From Kitasatospora sp. NBC_01250 (lineage in GTDB: Bacteria > Actinomycetota > Actinomycetes > Streptomycetales > Streptomycetaceae), in contig NZ_CP108476.1 of NCBI RefSeq assembly GCF_036226465.1, positions 7,254,001 to 7,318,000 of the forward strand: 64,000 nucleotides of DNA, read 5' to 3'. The position numbers and the translations under genes are program-made. Each line of letters opens with the position of its first letter. The stretch's first letter is position 1. A model generated the notes under the pieces. The model saw only the letters and a program-made list of their open reading frames with translations. It ran no database searches and had not been told where the DNA came from. Below, one piece after another: positions 46,728 through 55,505 of the stretch.

Positions 46728-47671
46728 AAGCTTCGATGAACAACACCACGAACAACACCACGACGAACACCACGCCCGCGGGCACCAGGGCCGACGACTT
46801 CCGTCTCGGCGCCGTGATCATCACCATGGGCAACCGCCCGGCCGAACTGAACGCGCTGATCGAGTCGGTCCAGCGCCAGCAGGGCCCGGCCGTCGAGCTG
46901 GCCGTGGTCGGCAACGGCGCCCCGCTGCCGCCGCTGCCCGCCGGCGTGCGCGCCGTCGAGCTGCCCGAGAACCTCGGGATCCCCGGCGGTCGCAACGTGG
47001 GGATCGAGCTGTTCGGCCCCGACGGCCGCGACGTCGACGCGGTGCTCTTCCTGGACGACGACGGCTCGCTGCCCAACCCGGACTCGGCCCGCCTGCTGCG
47101 CGAGGCCTTCACCGCCGACCCGGGGCTCGGCATCGTCAGCTTCCGGATCGCCGACCCCGACACCGGCGTCACCCAGCGCCGGCACGTCCCGCGGCTGCGC
47201 GCCGCCGACCCGCTGCGCTCCTCGCGGGTCACCACCTTCCTCGGCGGCGCCAGCGCGGTCCGCTCGACGGTGTTCGAGCAGGCCGGGCAGCTGCCCGCCG
47301 ACTTCTTCTACGCCCACGAGGAGACCGACCTCGCGTGGCGGGCGCTGGACGCAGGGTGGTCGATCGACTACCGCGCGGACATCGTGCTGCACCACCCCAC
47401 CACCTCGCCCGCCCGGCACGCCTCGTACTTCCACAACGTGGCGCGCAACCGGGTGTGGCTGGCCCGACGGAACCTCCCGGCCCCGTTGGTGCCTCTCTAC
47501 CTGTGCACCTGGCTGCTGCTCACCCTGGCCCGCCGCCCCTCCGGGGAGGCGATGAAGGCCTGGTGGGGCGGCTTCCGGGAAGGCTGGCGCAAGCCGTGCG
47601 GCGAGCGACGGCCGATGCGATGGCGTACTGTATGGCGATTGACCAGGTTGGGCAGACCGCCGGTCATCTGA
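46724..47671 (+). CDS. Family 2 glycosyltransferase
   Basis: 315 residues from GTG 46724, whose GTGA overlaps the preceding stop; ATG 46736 is an alternative. An Asn/Thr-rich start (NNTTNNTTTNTT) is followed by a GT-A fold: AVIITMGNRPAELNALIESV, the LGIPGGRNVGIE block, metal-binding FLDDDGSLP (DxD-like) and YAHEETDLAWRALDAG (ED-type catalytic region). The C-terminus has a hydrophobic stretch (LYLCTWLLLTLA) that may bind the membrane. It resembles rhamnosyl/galactofuranosyl transferases for cell-wall glycans. In this operon it probably glycosylates the exported lipid or polymer. Confidence 0.88.
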   Translation: MKASMNNTTNNTTTNTTPAGTRADDFRLGAVIITMGNRPAELNALIESVQRQQGPAVELAVVGNGAPLPPLPAGVRAVELPENLGIPGGRNVGIELFGPDGRDVDAVLFLDDDGSLPNPDSARLLREAFTADPGLGIVSFRIADPDTGVTQRRHVPRLRAADPLRSSRVTTFLGGASAVRSTVFEQAGQLPADFFYAHEETDLAWRALDAGWSIDYRADIVLHHPTTSPARHASYFHNVARNRVWLARRNLPAPLVPLYLCTWLLLTLARRPSGEAMKAWWGGFREGWRKPCGERRPMRWRTVWRLTRLGRPPVI

Positions 47672-47797
47672 TCACCCGGTCAGCGGACCACCACACCGCC
47701 ACCCGGACCCCCGTGATCCCCCATGGATCTCCCCGCCGAGAGCCCGGCGACTGCCCCCCGGCCAGCAGCCGGACTTCCGAGCCCGTGAAGGACGAAT

Positions 47798-48739
47798 GTG
47801 TCGACAGTGACTGAACCGATCAACCTCTCACTACCAGGGGGTGTTGACACCGGACTGACCCCGAAGCAGCTCGCCGACAAGTACGGTCTGAGCGTCAGCG
47901 GCGCCCGGCCAGGGCTCTTCGCCTACACCAAGCAGTTGTGGGGGCGCCGCCACTTCATCATCGCCTTCGCGACCGCCCGGCTGGTGGCGCAGTACACGAC
48001 GGCGAAGATGGGCCAGGTCTGGCAGGTTGTCACGCCACTGCTGAACTGTGCGGTCTTCTACTTCACCTTCGGTGTCATTCTGCACAACCGGGGCGACATG
48101 CCCTACTACATTCCCTGGTTGTGCATCGGCGTCTTCATCTTCCAGTTCACCCAGAGCGCCATCCAGGCCGGCACCGGGGCGATCTCCTACAACCTCGGGC
48201 TGATCCGGGCGCTGCACTTCCCGCGCGCCTGCATGCCGATGGGCTTCACCCTGATCCAGCTCCAGCAGCTGCTGATCTCCATGGTCGTCCTGATCGGCAT
48301 CGTGCTCGGGTTCGGCTATCCGCTGACGGAGACCTGGGTTCAGGTCATCCCCGCGCTGATCCTTCAGTCGATGTTCAACACCGGCCTCGCCCTGGTGATG
48401 GCCCGGATCGGCGCCAAGACCAGTGACGTCTCCCAGCTGATGCCGTTCCTGCTGCGCACCTGGATGTACACCTCCGGCGTGATGTACAGCGTCGCGAACA
48501 ACATCTCGCACTGGCCGAAGTGGGCGCAGATCTGCATGCAGATCAACCCCGCGTCGGTGTTCATGGAGCTGATGCGCCACGCGATGATGCCGTCGATCTA
48601 CAGCCCGCACAAGTACCCGGGCCAGCACCAGGTGCTGCCCCCGCACGTCTGGGCTGTCGCGACCGCGTGGGCCGTGGTGCTCTTTGTTGCGGGGTACGTT
48701 TTCTTCTGGAAGGCAGAGGAGGAGTACGGCCGTGGCTGA
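47798..48739 (+). CDS. ABC transporter permease, TagG-like polysaccharide exporter
   Basis: 313 residues from GTG 47798, 126 bp after the glycosyltransferase. ABC-2 type membrane protein with about six helices; the cytoplasmic N-terminus (about 60 residues) leads into LVAQYTTAKMGQVWQVVTPL, typical of TagG/RfbA-like exporters. It pairs with the ATPase encoded next, overlapping by 8 bp. Such two-component exporters move teichoic acids or O-antigen-like polymers across the membrane. Confidence 0.88.
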   Translation: MSTVTEPINLSLPGGVDTGLTPKQLADKYGLSVSGARPGLFAYTKQLWGRRHFIIAFATARLVAQYTTAKMGQVWQVVTPLLNCAVFYFTFGVILHNRGDMPYYIPWLCIGVFIFQFTQSAIQAGTGAISYNLGLIRALHFPRACMPMGFTLIQLQQLLISMVVLIGIVLGFGYPLTETWVQVIPALILQSMFNTGLALVMARIGAKTSDVSQLMPFLLRTWMYTSGVMYSVANNISHWPKWAQICMQINPASVFMELMRHAMMPSIYSPHKYPGQHQVLPPHVWAVATAWAVVLFVAGYVFFWKAEEEYGRG

Positions 48740-49595
48740 CACTGTGACCACTACCGACGAGGCCGAGCTCACCGGCGAGGAGCGCGCTGCCCTCCGCCGC
48801 GAGCGCGACGCCAAGGCGGTCGCCGCCGCCAAGGAGACCCGCGTCCCCACCGTCGTCGTGGACGACGTGCACATCGTCTACAAGGTGCACGGCGCCTCGG
48901 CGGGCAAGGGCAGCGCCACCTCGGCGCTCAGCCGCCTGATCTCCCGCAAGCGCTCGCCCGCGATCACCGAGGTGCACGCGGTGCGCGGCGTCAGCTTCAC
49001 CGCGTACAAGGGTGAGGCGGTCGGCCTGATCGGCTCGAACGGCTCGGGCAAGTCGACCCTGCTGTCGGCCATCGCCGGCCTGCTGCCGACCGAGAAGGGC
49101 GGCATCTACACCAACGGCCAGCCCTCGCTGCTCGGTGTGAACGCGGCCCTGATGGACGACCTGACCGGCGAGCGCAACGTGGTCCTCGGCTGCCTGGCGA
49201 TGGGCATGAGCCCGGCCCAGGTGAAGACCCGGTACCCGGAGATCGTGGACTTCTCGGGCATCAACGAGAAGGGCGAGTTCATCAACCTGCCCATGCGCAC
49301 GTACTCCTCGGGCATGGCGGCCCGCCTGCGGTTCTCCATCGCGGCGGCCAAGACCCACGACGTGCTGCTGATCGACGAGGCGCTCTCCACCGGTGACCAG
49401 GCCTTCCAGCGCCGCAGCGAGGCCCGCATCCGCGAACTGCGCAAGGAGGCCGGTACGGTCTTCCTGGTCAGCCACAACAACAACGCGATCCGTGACACCT
49501 GCGAGCGGACGGTCTGGATCGAGACCGGCAAGCTGATCATGGACGGCCCGACCGAAGAGGTCGTCGGCATGTACGAACGCGGCGAGCGGCCGTAG
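48732..49595 (+). CDS. ABC transporter ATP-binding protein, TagH-like
   Basis: 287 residues from GTG 48732. Walker A GSNGSGKST (101-109), signature YSSGMAARLRFS, Walker B DVLLIDEALSTGD and H-loop LVSHNNNAI are all intact. The sequence around SFTAYKGEAVGLIGSNGSGK and the short linker before the signature fit the polysaccharide/teichoic acid export subfamily. About 45 charged residues precede the domain. Last gene of the operon, closed by a 22-bp terminator stem. Confidence 0.92.
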   Translation: MADTVTTTDEAELTGEERAALRRERDAKAVAAAKETRVPTVVVDDVHIVYKVHGASAGKGSATSALSRLISRKRSPAITEVHAVRGVSFTAYKGEAVGLIGSNGSGKSTLLSAIAGLLPTEKGGIYTNGQPSLLGVNAALMDDLTGERNVVLGCLAMGMSPAQVKTRYPEIVDFSGINEKGEFINLPMRTYSSGMAARLRFSIAAAKTHDVLLIDEALSTGDQAFQRRSEARIRELRKEAGTVFLVSHNNNAIRDTCERTVWIETGKLIMDGPTEEVVGMYERGERP

Positions 49596-49603
49596 TGGCA
49601 ACC

Positions 49604-49650
49604 CGATAGGCCGGTGGGGTCCGACGAGGTCGGACCCCACCGGCCTATCG
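49604..49650. terminator. Very strong bidirectional terminator
   Basis: A perfect 22-bp stem (49604-49625 with 49629-49650) and 3-nt loop, between the ABC ATPase and the convergent ricin-type gene. Confidence 0.92.
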
Positions 49651-49744
49651 CTGTTACGGTGTCGTCGGCTGCGCATACGGTTGAGCCCGTGACCGGGTCA
49701 TGCCATTACGGCGCGAACAGTGAGGTGGGCGCGTTCATCGGGGC

Positions 49745-50254
49745 TCAGTGCCAGAGCTGGTACTTGCCTCCGTTGCAGGGCAGAGCGTAGACATTGCCCG
49801 CGACGTTGCTGTCCAGGCAGTAGCCGCTTTCCCGGTTGACCAGGTTGAAGCCACTACCGGTCCACCTCTCCTGCCACTGCTCGTAGTAGTTGGCCGGGCT
49901 GGCGCAGTTCTCCAAGTACACCGAGTTGCCAGCGGCGGCGAGGCAGATGTTGTCCTGGTCCATCGGGGATTCCCTCCAGTAGCTGCCATCCTGGTTCACG
50001 ATGTTGCCCTGGGTGTCATCCCACTTGAGTCGATCGTCACTGGAAGCGCAGGGCTGCCAGGAGTACGGGGGCGTATCCATGCCGAGTGTGGTTACGTCCG
50101 TCCCGTTTGCTTTCCACTCCAGACAGTTCCCCGTGGAGTTGTCCGTCCAGTAGATACCGTGGCCGTCGGCAAACGCGGATCCGCTGCTGGCCAGGAGCAG
50201 TGCGGGTACCGCAGCTGCCATGACGGCGAACTTGGCAATGCGCTTCTTGTTCAT
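49745..50254 (-). CDS. Secreted ricin-B-like lectin-domain protein
   Basis: 169 residues from ATG 50254, preceded by a GGGGGGAT ribosome site. A Sec signal peptide (MNKKRIAKF, hydrophobic core, cleavage after AFA at residue 29) is followed by about 140 residues with paired cysteines and beta-trefoil hallmarks: GNCLEWKANG, NICLAAAGNSVYLENC and GYCLDSNVAGNVYALPC, ending with KYQLWH close to the QxW motif. A small secreted carbohydrate-binding or inhibitor-like protein without an attached enzyme. GC content is lower than in the neighbours, which suggests recent acquisition. Confidence 0.75.
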   Translation of the reverse strand: MNKKRIAKFAVMAAAVPALLLASSGSAFADGHGIYWTDNSTGNCLEWKANGTDVTTLGMDTPPYSWQPCASSDDRLKWDDTQGNIVNQDGSYWRESPMDQDNICLAAAGNSVYLENCASPANYYEQWQERWTGSGFNLVNRESGYCLDSNVAGNVYALPCNGGKYQLWH

Positions 50255-50873
50255 GATCAAGATCCCCCCTGTCGTGGACTGACGTGACGCGTGAGGCTGC
50301 TCCTGGAGTATGTGTACGCGCTGCTCTGCGATAAGCGAGCGCTCTCCGTTGTGGAGCTGTTGTGACCCTATGGCGGAAGAAGACTCGCCTGCCAGCTTGT
50401 TAGCGATTCTTTTATGGAGCATATGGCTCCACTATTACGTCCCGTGGGACCTGGGGTGAGCCGGGCAAGGAAAATCGGACAAGCTCGCTACGGGGCGTTG
50501 ATTTTCCGCATCCAAACGTGTGCTTCATTACTGCCCGGATGGTCTGCGGGTGGCTATGGCAATAAATGCCTGTATTCTCGGAATTCGCCTTGATTTGTCC
50601 CGAATATTTCGCGCTTGCCCCCTCCGGGCGGGTGGACCGGAGGCTGTGAAGCATCGGCTGCCCACCATGACGCGCGTGTTGTGTCTGCCTCTTCCCGCGC
50701 CCCTCGCGCCCCCGCGTGTGCGCCGGGCGGGTGAGGGGGGTCGGCGCGCCGGGGGGTGGTCTTTTCGACTCGTGACCGGAAGTGAAAGGGTGGGGGTCCG
50801 GGAGCGGTCCAGCCTGCGCGGGGGAAGCGTGTCCGAGTCGGGTCCATGGTCAACACCGGTGTAGAACGGGGGA
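50255..50873. other. Divergent intergenic region lectin gene / hopanoid cluster
   Basis: 619 bp without a gene, with AT-richer sequence in 50400-50600. One inverted repeat (TGGAGC / GCTCCA, 50415-50431) lies 161 bp upstream of the lectin start. The promoter of the hopanoid operon should be in the right half; I cannot place it. Confidence 0.45.
50415..50431. promoter_or_regulatory. Inverted repeat upstream of lectin gene
   Basis: TGGAGC and GCTCCA, 6-bp arms around ATATG, in an AT-rich setting. A possible operator; weak evidence. Confidence 0.25.
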
Positions 50874-51842
50874 GTGACGGCAGTGACGACTTCGGCTCAG
50901 TTCTCGGCGCGGCCGGGGAGCGGTGGGGTGGGCGGTCCCTCTGAGGAGGAGACGCTGGCCAAGGCGGCGCGGGAGAACTTCCCGGTCGCCCCCGGCTTCC
51001 TGCCGGCCGCCTGGCGCGACGACCTGATGGCGGTCTACGGCTTCGCCCGCCTGGTGGACGACGCCGGCGACGGCGATCTCGCGGACCCCGCGGGGACGGC
51101 CGCGGTGCTGGGAGCGCCCGCGCACGCCGGCGACGAGACGGTGTTCCGGCTGGGGCTGCTCGACGGCCTGGAGCGCGATCTGGACCGGGCCTTCGAGGCC
51201 GCGCTGCCCGGGACCGTCAGCGAGCCGCCGCGGCATCCGCTGATGGGCGCCCTGGTGCCGCTGATCGGCCGCCACGCGGTGACGCCGGAGCCGTTCCGCC
51301 GTCTGATCGAGGCGAACCGGGTGGACCAGACCACCACCCGATACCCGACCTTCGAAAGTCTGGTCGGCTACTGCACGCTGTCCGCGGACCCGGTGGGCCG
51401 CCTGGTGCTCGCGCTCGCCGACGTCGCGACCCCGGAACGGATCGAGCGTTCGGATGCGATCTGCACCGCGCTCCAGGTCATCGAGCACCTCCAGGACGTG
51501 GCCGAGGACCTCGCCCGCGGGCGGATCTACCTGCCCACCGAGGACATGGCCCGCCACGGCGTCACCGAGGCCGACCTCGCCGCCCCCAGCGCCGACGCGA
51601 GGGTGCGCGAACTCGTGGCGTTCGAGGCGGCTCGGGCACGGACCCTGCTCGATCACGGCGCCCCGCTGGTGGGTACGGTTCGGGGGAGGCTTCGACTTCT
51701 CCTGGCGGGATTCACCGCGGGCGGGTACGCGGCCCTGGCGGCCGTCGAGGCCGCCGGGTACGACGTGCTGGCCCAGCAGCCGAAGCCCGACAAGCGCCGC
51801 CTGGCGATGAAGGCGGCGGCCATCTTCGCGAAGGGAAGGTGA
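50874..51842 (+). CDS. hpnC: Squalene biosynthesis protein HpnC (hydroxysqualene synthase)
   Basis: 322 residues from GTG 50874; GTG 50883 is a possible alternative. Trans-isoprenyl head-to-head synthase fold with the first aspartate-rich motif in FARLVDDAGDGD and the second in IEHLQDVAEDLARGRIYLP. In the HpnCDE route HpnC converts presqualene diphosphate to hydroxysqualene. First gene of the hopanoid operon. The stop overlaps the hpnD start (GTGA). Confidence 0.93.
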   Translation: MTAVTTSAQFSARPGSGGVGGPSEEETLAKAARENFPVAPGFLPAAWRDDLMAVYGFARLVDDAGDGDLADPAGTAAVLGAPAHAGDETVFRLGLLDGLERDLDRAFEAALPGTVSEPPRHPLMGALVPLIGRHAVTPEPFRRLIEANRVDQTTTRYPTFESLVGYCTLSADPVGRLVLALADVATPERIERSDAICTALQVIEHLQDVAEDLARGRIYLPTEDMARHGVTEADLAAPSADARVRELVAFEAARARTLLDHGAPLVGTVRGRLRLLLAGFTAGGYAALAAVEAAGYDVLAQQPKPDKRRLAMKAAAIFAKGR

Positions 51843-52741
51843 ACGCCCGAGTGGCGGCATCACCACTGGCGTCGGCACCGGTCATGGCGGCCTATCGGTA
51901 CTGCGAGGCGGTCACCGCCCTGCAGGCCCGCAACTTCAGCTACGGGATCCGGCTGCTGCCGGAGCCCAAGCGGCTGGCCATGTCCGCTCTCTACGCGCTC
52001 GCCCGCCGGGTCGACGACATCGGCGACGGCGAGCTGTCCGAGCAGCGCAAGACCGAGCAGCTGCTCGCCACCCGCGCCCTGCTGGACGAGGTGCGGGCGG
52101 GCGAGGTCACCGAGGAGGACACCGATCCGATCAAGGTGGCACTGGCGGACGCCGCCCGGCGCTTCCCGATCCCGCTGGACGCCTTCGACGAGCTGATCGA
52201 CGGCGTCGAGATGGACCTGCGCGGCGCCGAGTACCAGACCTTCGAGGACCTCAAGGTCTACTGCCGCTGCGTGGCCGGCTCGATCGGCCGGCTCTCGCTC
52301 GGTGTGTACGGCTGCGCGGACCCCAAGCGCGGCGCCGAGTACGCGGACACCCTGGGCCTGGCCCTGCAGCTCACCAACATCCTGCGCGACCTGCGCGAGG
52401 ACGCGGTCAACGGACGCACCTACCTGCCGGCCGAGGACCTGGCCCGGTTCGGCTGCGAGCAGGGCTTCGCGCTGCCCACGCCGCCGGTCGGCGCCGACTT
52501 CACCGGCCTGGTCGCCTTCCAGGCCGAGCGGGCCCAGGGCTACTTCGAGGAGGGCCTGCGGCTGCTGCCGATGCTGGACCGGCGCAGCCGGGCCTGCACC
52601 GCAGCGATGGCCGGGATCTACCACCGCCTCCTGGGGCGGATCGCCGCCGAGCCGGAGTCGGTGCTGCGCGGCCGGGTCTCGCTGCCGGGCTGGGAGAAGG
52701 CCTACGTCGCGCTCTCCGGCCTGGCCGGAGGACGTTCTTGA
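51839..52741 (+). CDS. hpnD: Presqualene diphosphate synthase HpnD
   Basis: 300 residues from GTG 51839, coupled to hpnC by a 4-bp overlap. Same fold as HpnC, with ALARRVDDIGDGE and LTNILRDLREDAVNGRTYLP as aspartate-rich motifs, and AGSIGRLSLGVYG between them. It condenses two farnesyl diphosphates to presqualene diphosphate. The conserved YGIRLLPEPKR start of the fold is normal for this branch. The next gene follows after 127 bp. Confidence 0.95.
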   Translation: MNARVAASPLASAPVMAAYRYCEAVTALQARNFSYGIRLLPEPKRLAMSALYALARRVDDIGDGELSEQRKTEQLLATRALLDEVRAGEVTEEDTDPIKVALADAARRFPIPLDAFDELIDGVEMDLRGAEYQTFEDLKVYCRCVAGSIGRLSLGVYGCADPKRGAEYADTLGLALQLTNILRDLREDAVNGRTYLPAEDLARFGCEQGFALPTPPVGADFTGLVAFQAERAQGYFEEGLRLLPMLDRRSRACTAAMAGIYHRLLGRIAAEPESVLRGRVSLPGWEKAYVALSGLAGGRS

Positions 52742-52868
52742 ACCCGTCCGACCCTCCGTCAGCCGTCATCGACGGGGAATCATCGCAAGCACCGGCACTG
52801 TTGTGGCGAATGCTGCGCGTGGGACGGGTGCGCATCGAGGCGCGCGAACCGAACAGCGGGGAGGTGTG

Positions 52869-54278
52869 ATGAGCGGGCAAGCCCAGCGGACTGCCGTCGT
52901 GGTGGGCGGCGGGCTGGCCGGACTGACCGCCGCGCTGCGGCTGGCCGAGGCCGGCCACCGGGTCACCCTGCTGGAGGCCCGCCCGAGGCTGGGCGGCCTG
53001 GCCTTCTCGTTCCGCCGCGGCGAGCTGACCGTGGACAACGGCCAGCACGTCTTCCTGCGCTGCTGCACCGCCTACCGCGGCCTGATCGAGCGCCTGGGCG
53101 CCGGCGGCCAGGTCGAGATCCAGCCCCGGCTGGACGTCCCGGTGCTCGCCGTGCGCGGCGACCGGCACCGGCTCGGCCGGCTGCGCCGGGCCGGCCTGCC
53201 GGTCCCGCTGCACCTGGCCGCCAGCCTGGCGAGCTACCCGCACCTGCGGCCGCTGGACCGGCTGCGGGTGGTGCGCGGCGCGCTCGCGCTGCAGCGGCTG
53301 GACCTCGCCGACCCGGCGCTCGACCGGCTCTCCTTCGGCGAGTGGCTGCGCTCGCACGGCCAGAACGACCGCACCATCGCCGCGCTCTGGGACCTGGTCG
53401 GGGTCGCCACCCTGAACGCCAAGGCCGCGGAGGTCTCGCTGGCGCTGGCCGCGATGGTCTTCAAGACCGGTCTGCTCACCGATCCGGGCGCCAGCGACAT
53501 CGGCGTCGCGGCGGTCCCGCTCGGCGTCCTGCACCATGACGCGGCGCTGGCCGAGCTGGCCCGGGCCGAGGTCACGGTGCGGCTGCGCACCAAGGTCGTC
53601 GAGCTGAAGTCCGTCTCGACCACCGCCGGGCCGCCGCACGCCGTGCGGCTGGAGAACGGCGAGCTGCTCAGCGCCGACGTGGTGGTGCTGGCCGGCGCCC
53701 AGGACTCGGCGGCCGCGCTGCTGCCGGAGGGCGCGATCGCCGAGCAGCACCGGCTGGCGGAGCTCGGCACCGCGCCGATCCTCAACGTGCACGTGGTCTA
53801 CGACCGCCAGGTGCTGCGCCGGCCGTTCTTCGCCGCGCTGGACTCCCCGGTCCAGTGGGTCTTCGACCGCACCCCGCACTCCGGGGTCACCACCGGGCAC
53901 CCCGGCGCGCAGTACCTGGCGCTCTCCCAGTCCGCCGTGCGGGACGAGATCGACCTGCCGGTCGCCGAGCTGAGGGCCCGCTACCTGCCGGAGCTGGAGC
54001 GCCTGCTGCCGGCCGCCCGCAACGCCGAGGTGCTCGACTTCTTCGTCACCCGCGAGCGCACCGCCACCTTCGATCCGGCCCCGGGCACCGCCGCGCTGCG
54101 TCCGGTGGCCGCGACCCGGATCCCCGGCCTGCTGCTGGCCGGCTCCTGGACGGCCACCGGGTGGCCCGCGACCATGGAGAGCGCCGTGCGCAGCGGCCAC
54201 GCCGCCGCCGACGCCGCGCTGCGCGCCGCGGGCGAGCGGGTGCCGGTGGACCACGGGGACGGGCGGTGGCCCCGATGA
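52869..54278 (+). CDS. hpnE: Hydroxysqualene dehydroxylase HpnE
   Basis: 469 residues from ATG 52869, preceded by GGGGAGGTG. FAD-dependent amine-oxidase-like fold with an N-terminal dinucleotide motif VVVGGGLAGLTAALRLAEAG and the ARPRLGGLAFSF continuation. The C-terminus has LLLAGSWTATGWPATMESAV, the FAD-closing motif. It reduces hydroxysqualene to squalene, completing the HpnCDE route that replaces a one-enzyme squalene synthase. Positioned between hpnD and the prenyl synthase, as in other streptomycetes. Confidence 0.94.
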   Translation: MSGQAQRTAVVVGGGLAGLTAALRLAEAGHRVTLLEARPRLGGLAFSFRRGELTVDNGQHVFLRCCTAYRGLIERLGAGGQVEIQPRLDVPVLAVRGDRHRLGRLRRAGLPVPLHLAASLASYPHLRPLDRLRVVRGALALQRLDLADPALDRLSFGEWLRSHGQNDRTIAALWDLVGVATLNAKAAEVSLALAAMVFKTGLLTDPGASDIGVAAVPLGVLHHDAALAELARAEVTVRLRTKVVELKSVSTTAGPPHAVRLENGELLSADVVVLAGAQDSAAALLPEGAIAEQHRLAELGTAPILNVHVVYDRQVLRRPFFAALDSPVQWVFDRTPHSGVTTGHPGAQYLALSQSAVRDEIDLPVAELRARYLPELERLLPAARNAEVLDFFVTRERTATFDPAPGTAALRPVAATRIPGLLLAGSWTATGWPATMESAVRSGHAAADAALRAAGERVPVDHGDGRWPR

Positions 54279-54412
54279 GCGGACCCCGGCGCCCGATGGC
54301 GACCACTCAAGCGGCGCCCACGCCGAGGGCGAGCAGGCCGGCCGCCGTGGCCGGGTCGGCCGCGCCCACCACCACCGACACCAGCACACCGGCCCAGGGA
54401 GAGGGAACACAC

Positions 54413-55498
54413 GTGGAGGCACGCCCGAGCACGGCCGCGGGAGCGACGGCCCAGGCCGAGCCCGTCTCGGTACCCGAGCTGCTGGCCAGGGGCCGCACGC
54501 TCTGTACCCCGCCGCTGCGCGCGGCCGTCGCCCGGTTGGCCCCTCCGATGGACGCGGTCGCCGCCTACCACTTCGGCTGGACCGACCAGGCCGGAAACCC
54601 GACGGCGAGCGACGGCGGCAAGGCGATCCGCCCGGCGCTCGCGCTGCTCTCGGCGGAGGCCGCCGGCGCCGAGGCACCTGCCGGAGTACCTGGTGGGGTG
54701 GCCGTTGAGCTGGTGCACAACTTTTCGCTGCTGCATGATGATCTGATGGACGGTGACGAGACCCGTAGGCACCGGGCCACCGCCTGGACGGTCTTCGGCC
54801 CGGCGCAGGCGATCCTGGTCGGCGACGCGTTGGCCACCCTCGGAACCGAGGTCCTGCTGGACGCCGGCCAGGGCGCCGCGACCCCGGCCGACGCCGCCCG
54901 CGCCGTGCGCCTGCTCACCACCGCGACCCGCAAGCTGATCGACGGCCAGGCCCAGGACCTCTCCTTCGAGCACCGCGACGCGGTCACCGTCGAGGAGTGC
55001 CTGGCGATGGAGGGCGGCAAGACCGGCGCGCTGCTGGCCGCCGCCTCCGCCATCGGCGCGGTCCTGGCCGGTGCCGACGACCGCACGGCCGACGCGCTGG
55101 AGCGGTACGGCCACCACCTGGGCCTTGCCTTCCAGGCCGTGGACGACCTGCTCGGCATCTGGGGTGCCACCGAGGTGACCGGCAAGCCGCACTGGGGCGA
55201 CCTGCGCCAGCGCAAGAAGTCGCTGCCGGTGGCCGCCGCCCTCGCCGAGGGCGGCGCGGCCTCCCGCCGGCTGGCCGAACTGCTCGCCGACCCGCAGGGG
55301 CGCGGCGAGGAGTCCGAGGAGGTGCTGGCCGGGCGGGCCGCGCTGATCGAGCAGGCGGGCGGCCGTGCCTGGACCCAGGAGGAGGCGCGCCGCCAGCACA
55401 CGACCGCCCTCGCCGCACTGGACGAGGTCCCGATGGCCGACGAGGTGCGCGAGCGCTTCGTCGCGCTCGCCGAATTCGTGGTGGTACGAGAGAGGTGA
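54413..55498 (+). CDS. Polyprenyl (farnesyl) diphosphate synthase
   Basis: 361 residues if started at GTG 54413, which has a strong AGGGAGAGGG site 7 nt upstream. An ATG at 54275 that overlaps the hpnE stop would add 46 Ala/Thr/Pro-rich residues. All-alpha prenyl synthase with the first aspartate-rich motif LLHDDLMDGDETRRHR and the second AFQAVDDLLGIWG, plus GGKAIRPALALLSAEA and MEGGKTGALLAAAS. It probably makes farnesyl diphosphate for squalene; chain length is inferred from context. Its stop is 7 bp before the shc start. Confidence 0.9.
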   Translation: MEARPSTAAGATAQAEPVSVPELLARGRTLCTPPLRAAVARLAPPMDAVAAYHFGWTDQAGNPTASDGGKAIRPALALLSAEAAGAEAPAGVPGGVAVELVHNFSLLHDDLMDGDETRRHRATAWTVFGPAQAILVGDALATLGTEVLLDAGQGAATPADAARAVRLLTTATRKLIDGQAQDLSFEHRDAVTVEECLAMEGGKTGALLAAASAIGAVLAGADDRTADALERYGHHLGLAFQAVDDLLGIWGATEVTGKPHWGDLRQRKKSLPVAAALAEGGAASRRLAELLADPQGRGEESEEVLAGRAALIEQAGGRAWTQEEARRQHTTALAALDEVPMADEVRERFVALAEFVVVRER

Positions 55499-55505
55499 CA
55501 TCAAG

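Noticed and set aside
54275..54412. N-terminal extension of the prenyl synthase from ATG 54275
   Set aside because: Low-complexity Ala/Thr/Pro sequence. GTG 54413 has a much better ribosome site. Not excluded, since the ATG overlaps the hpnE stop.
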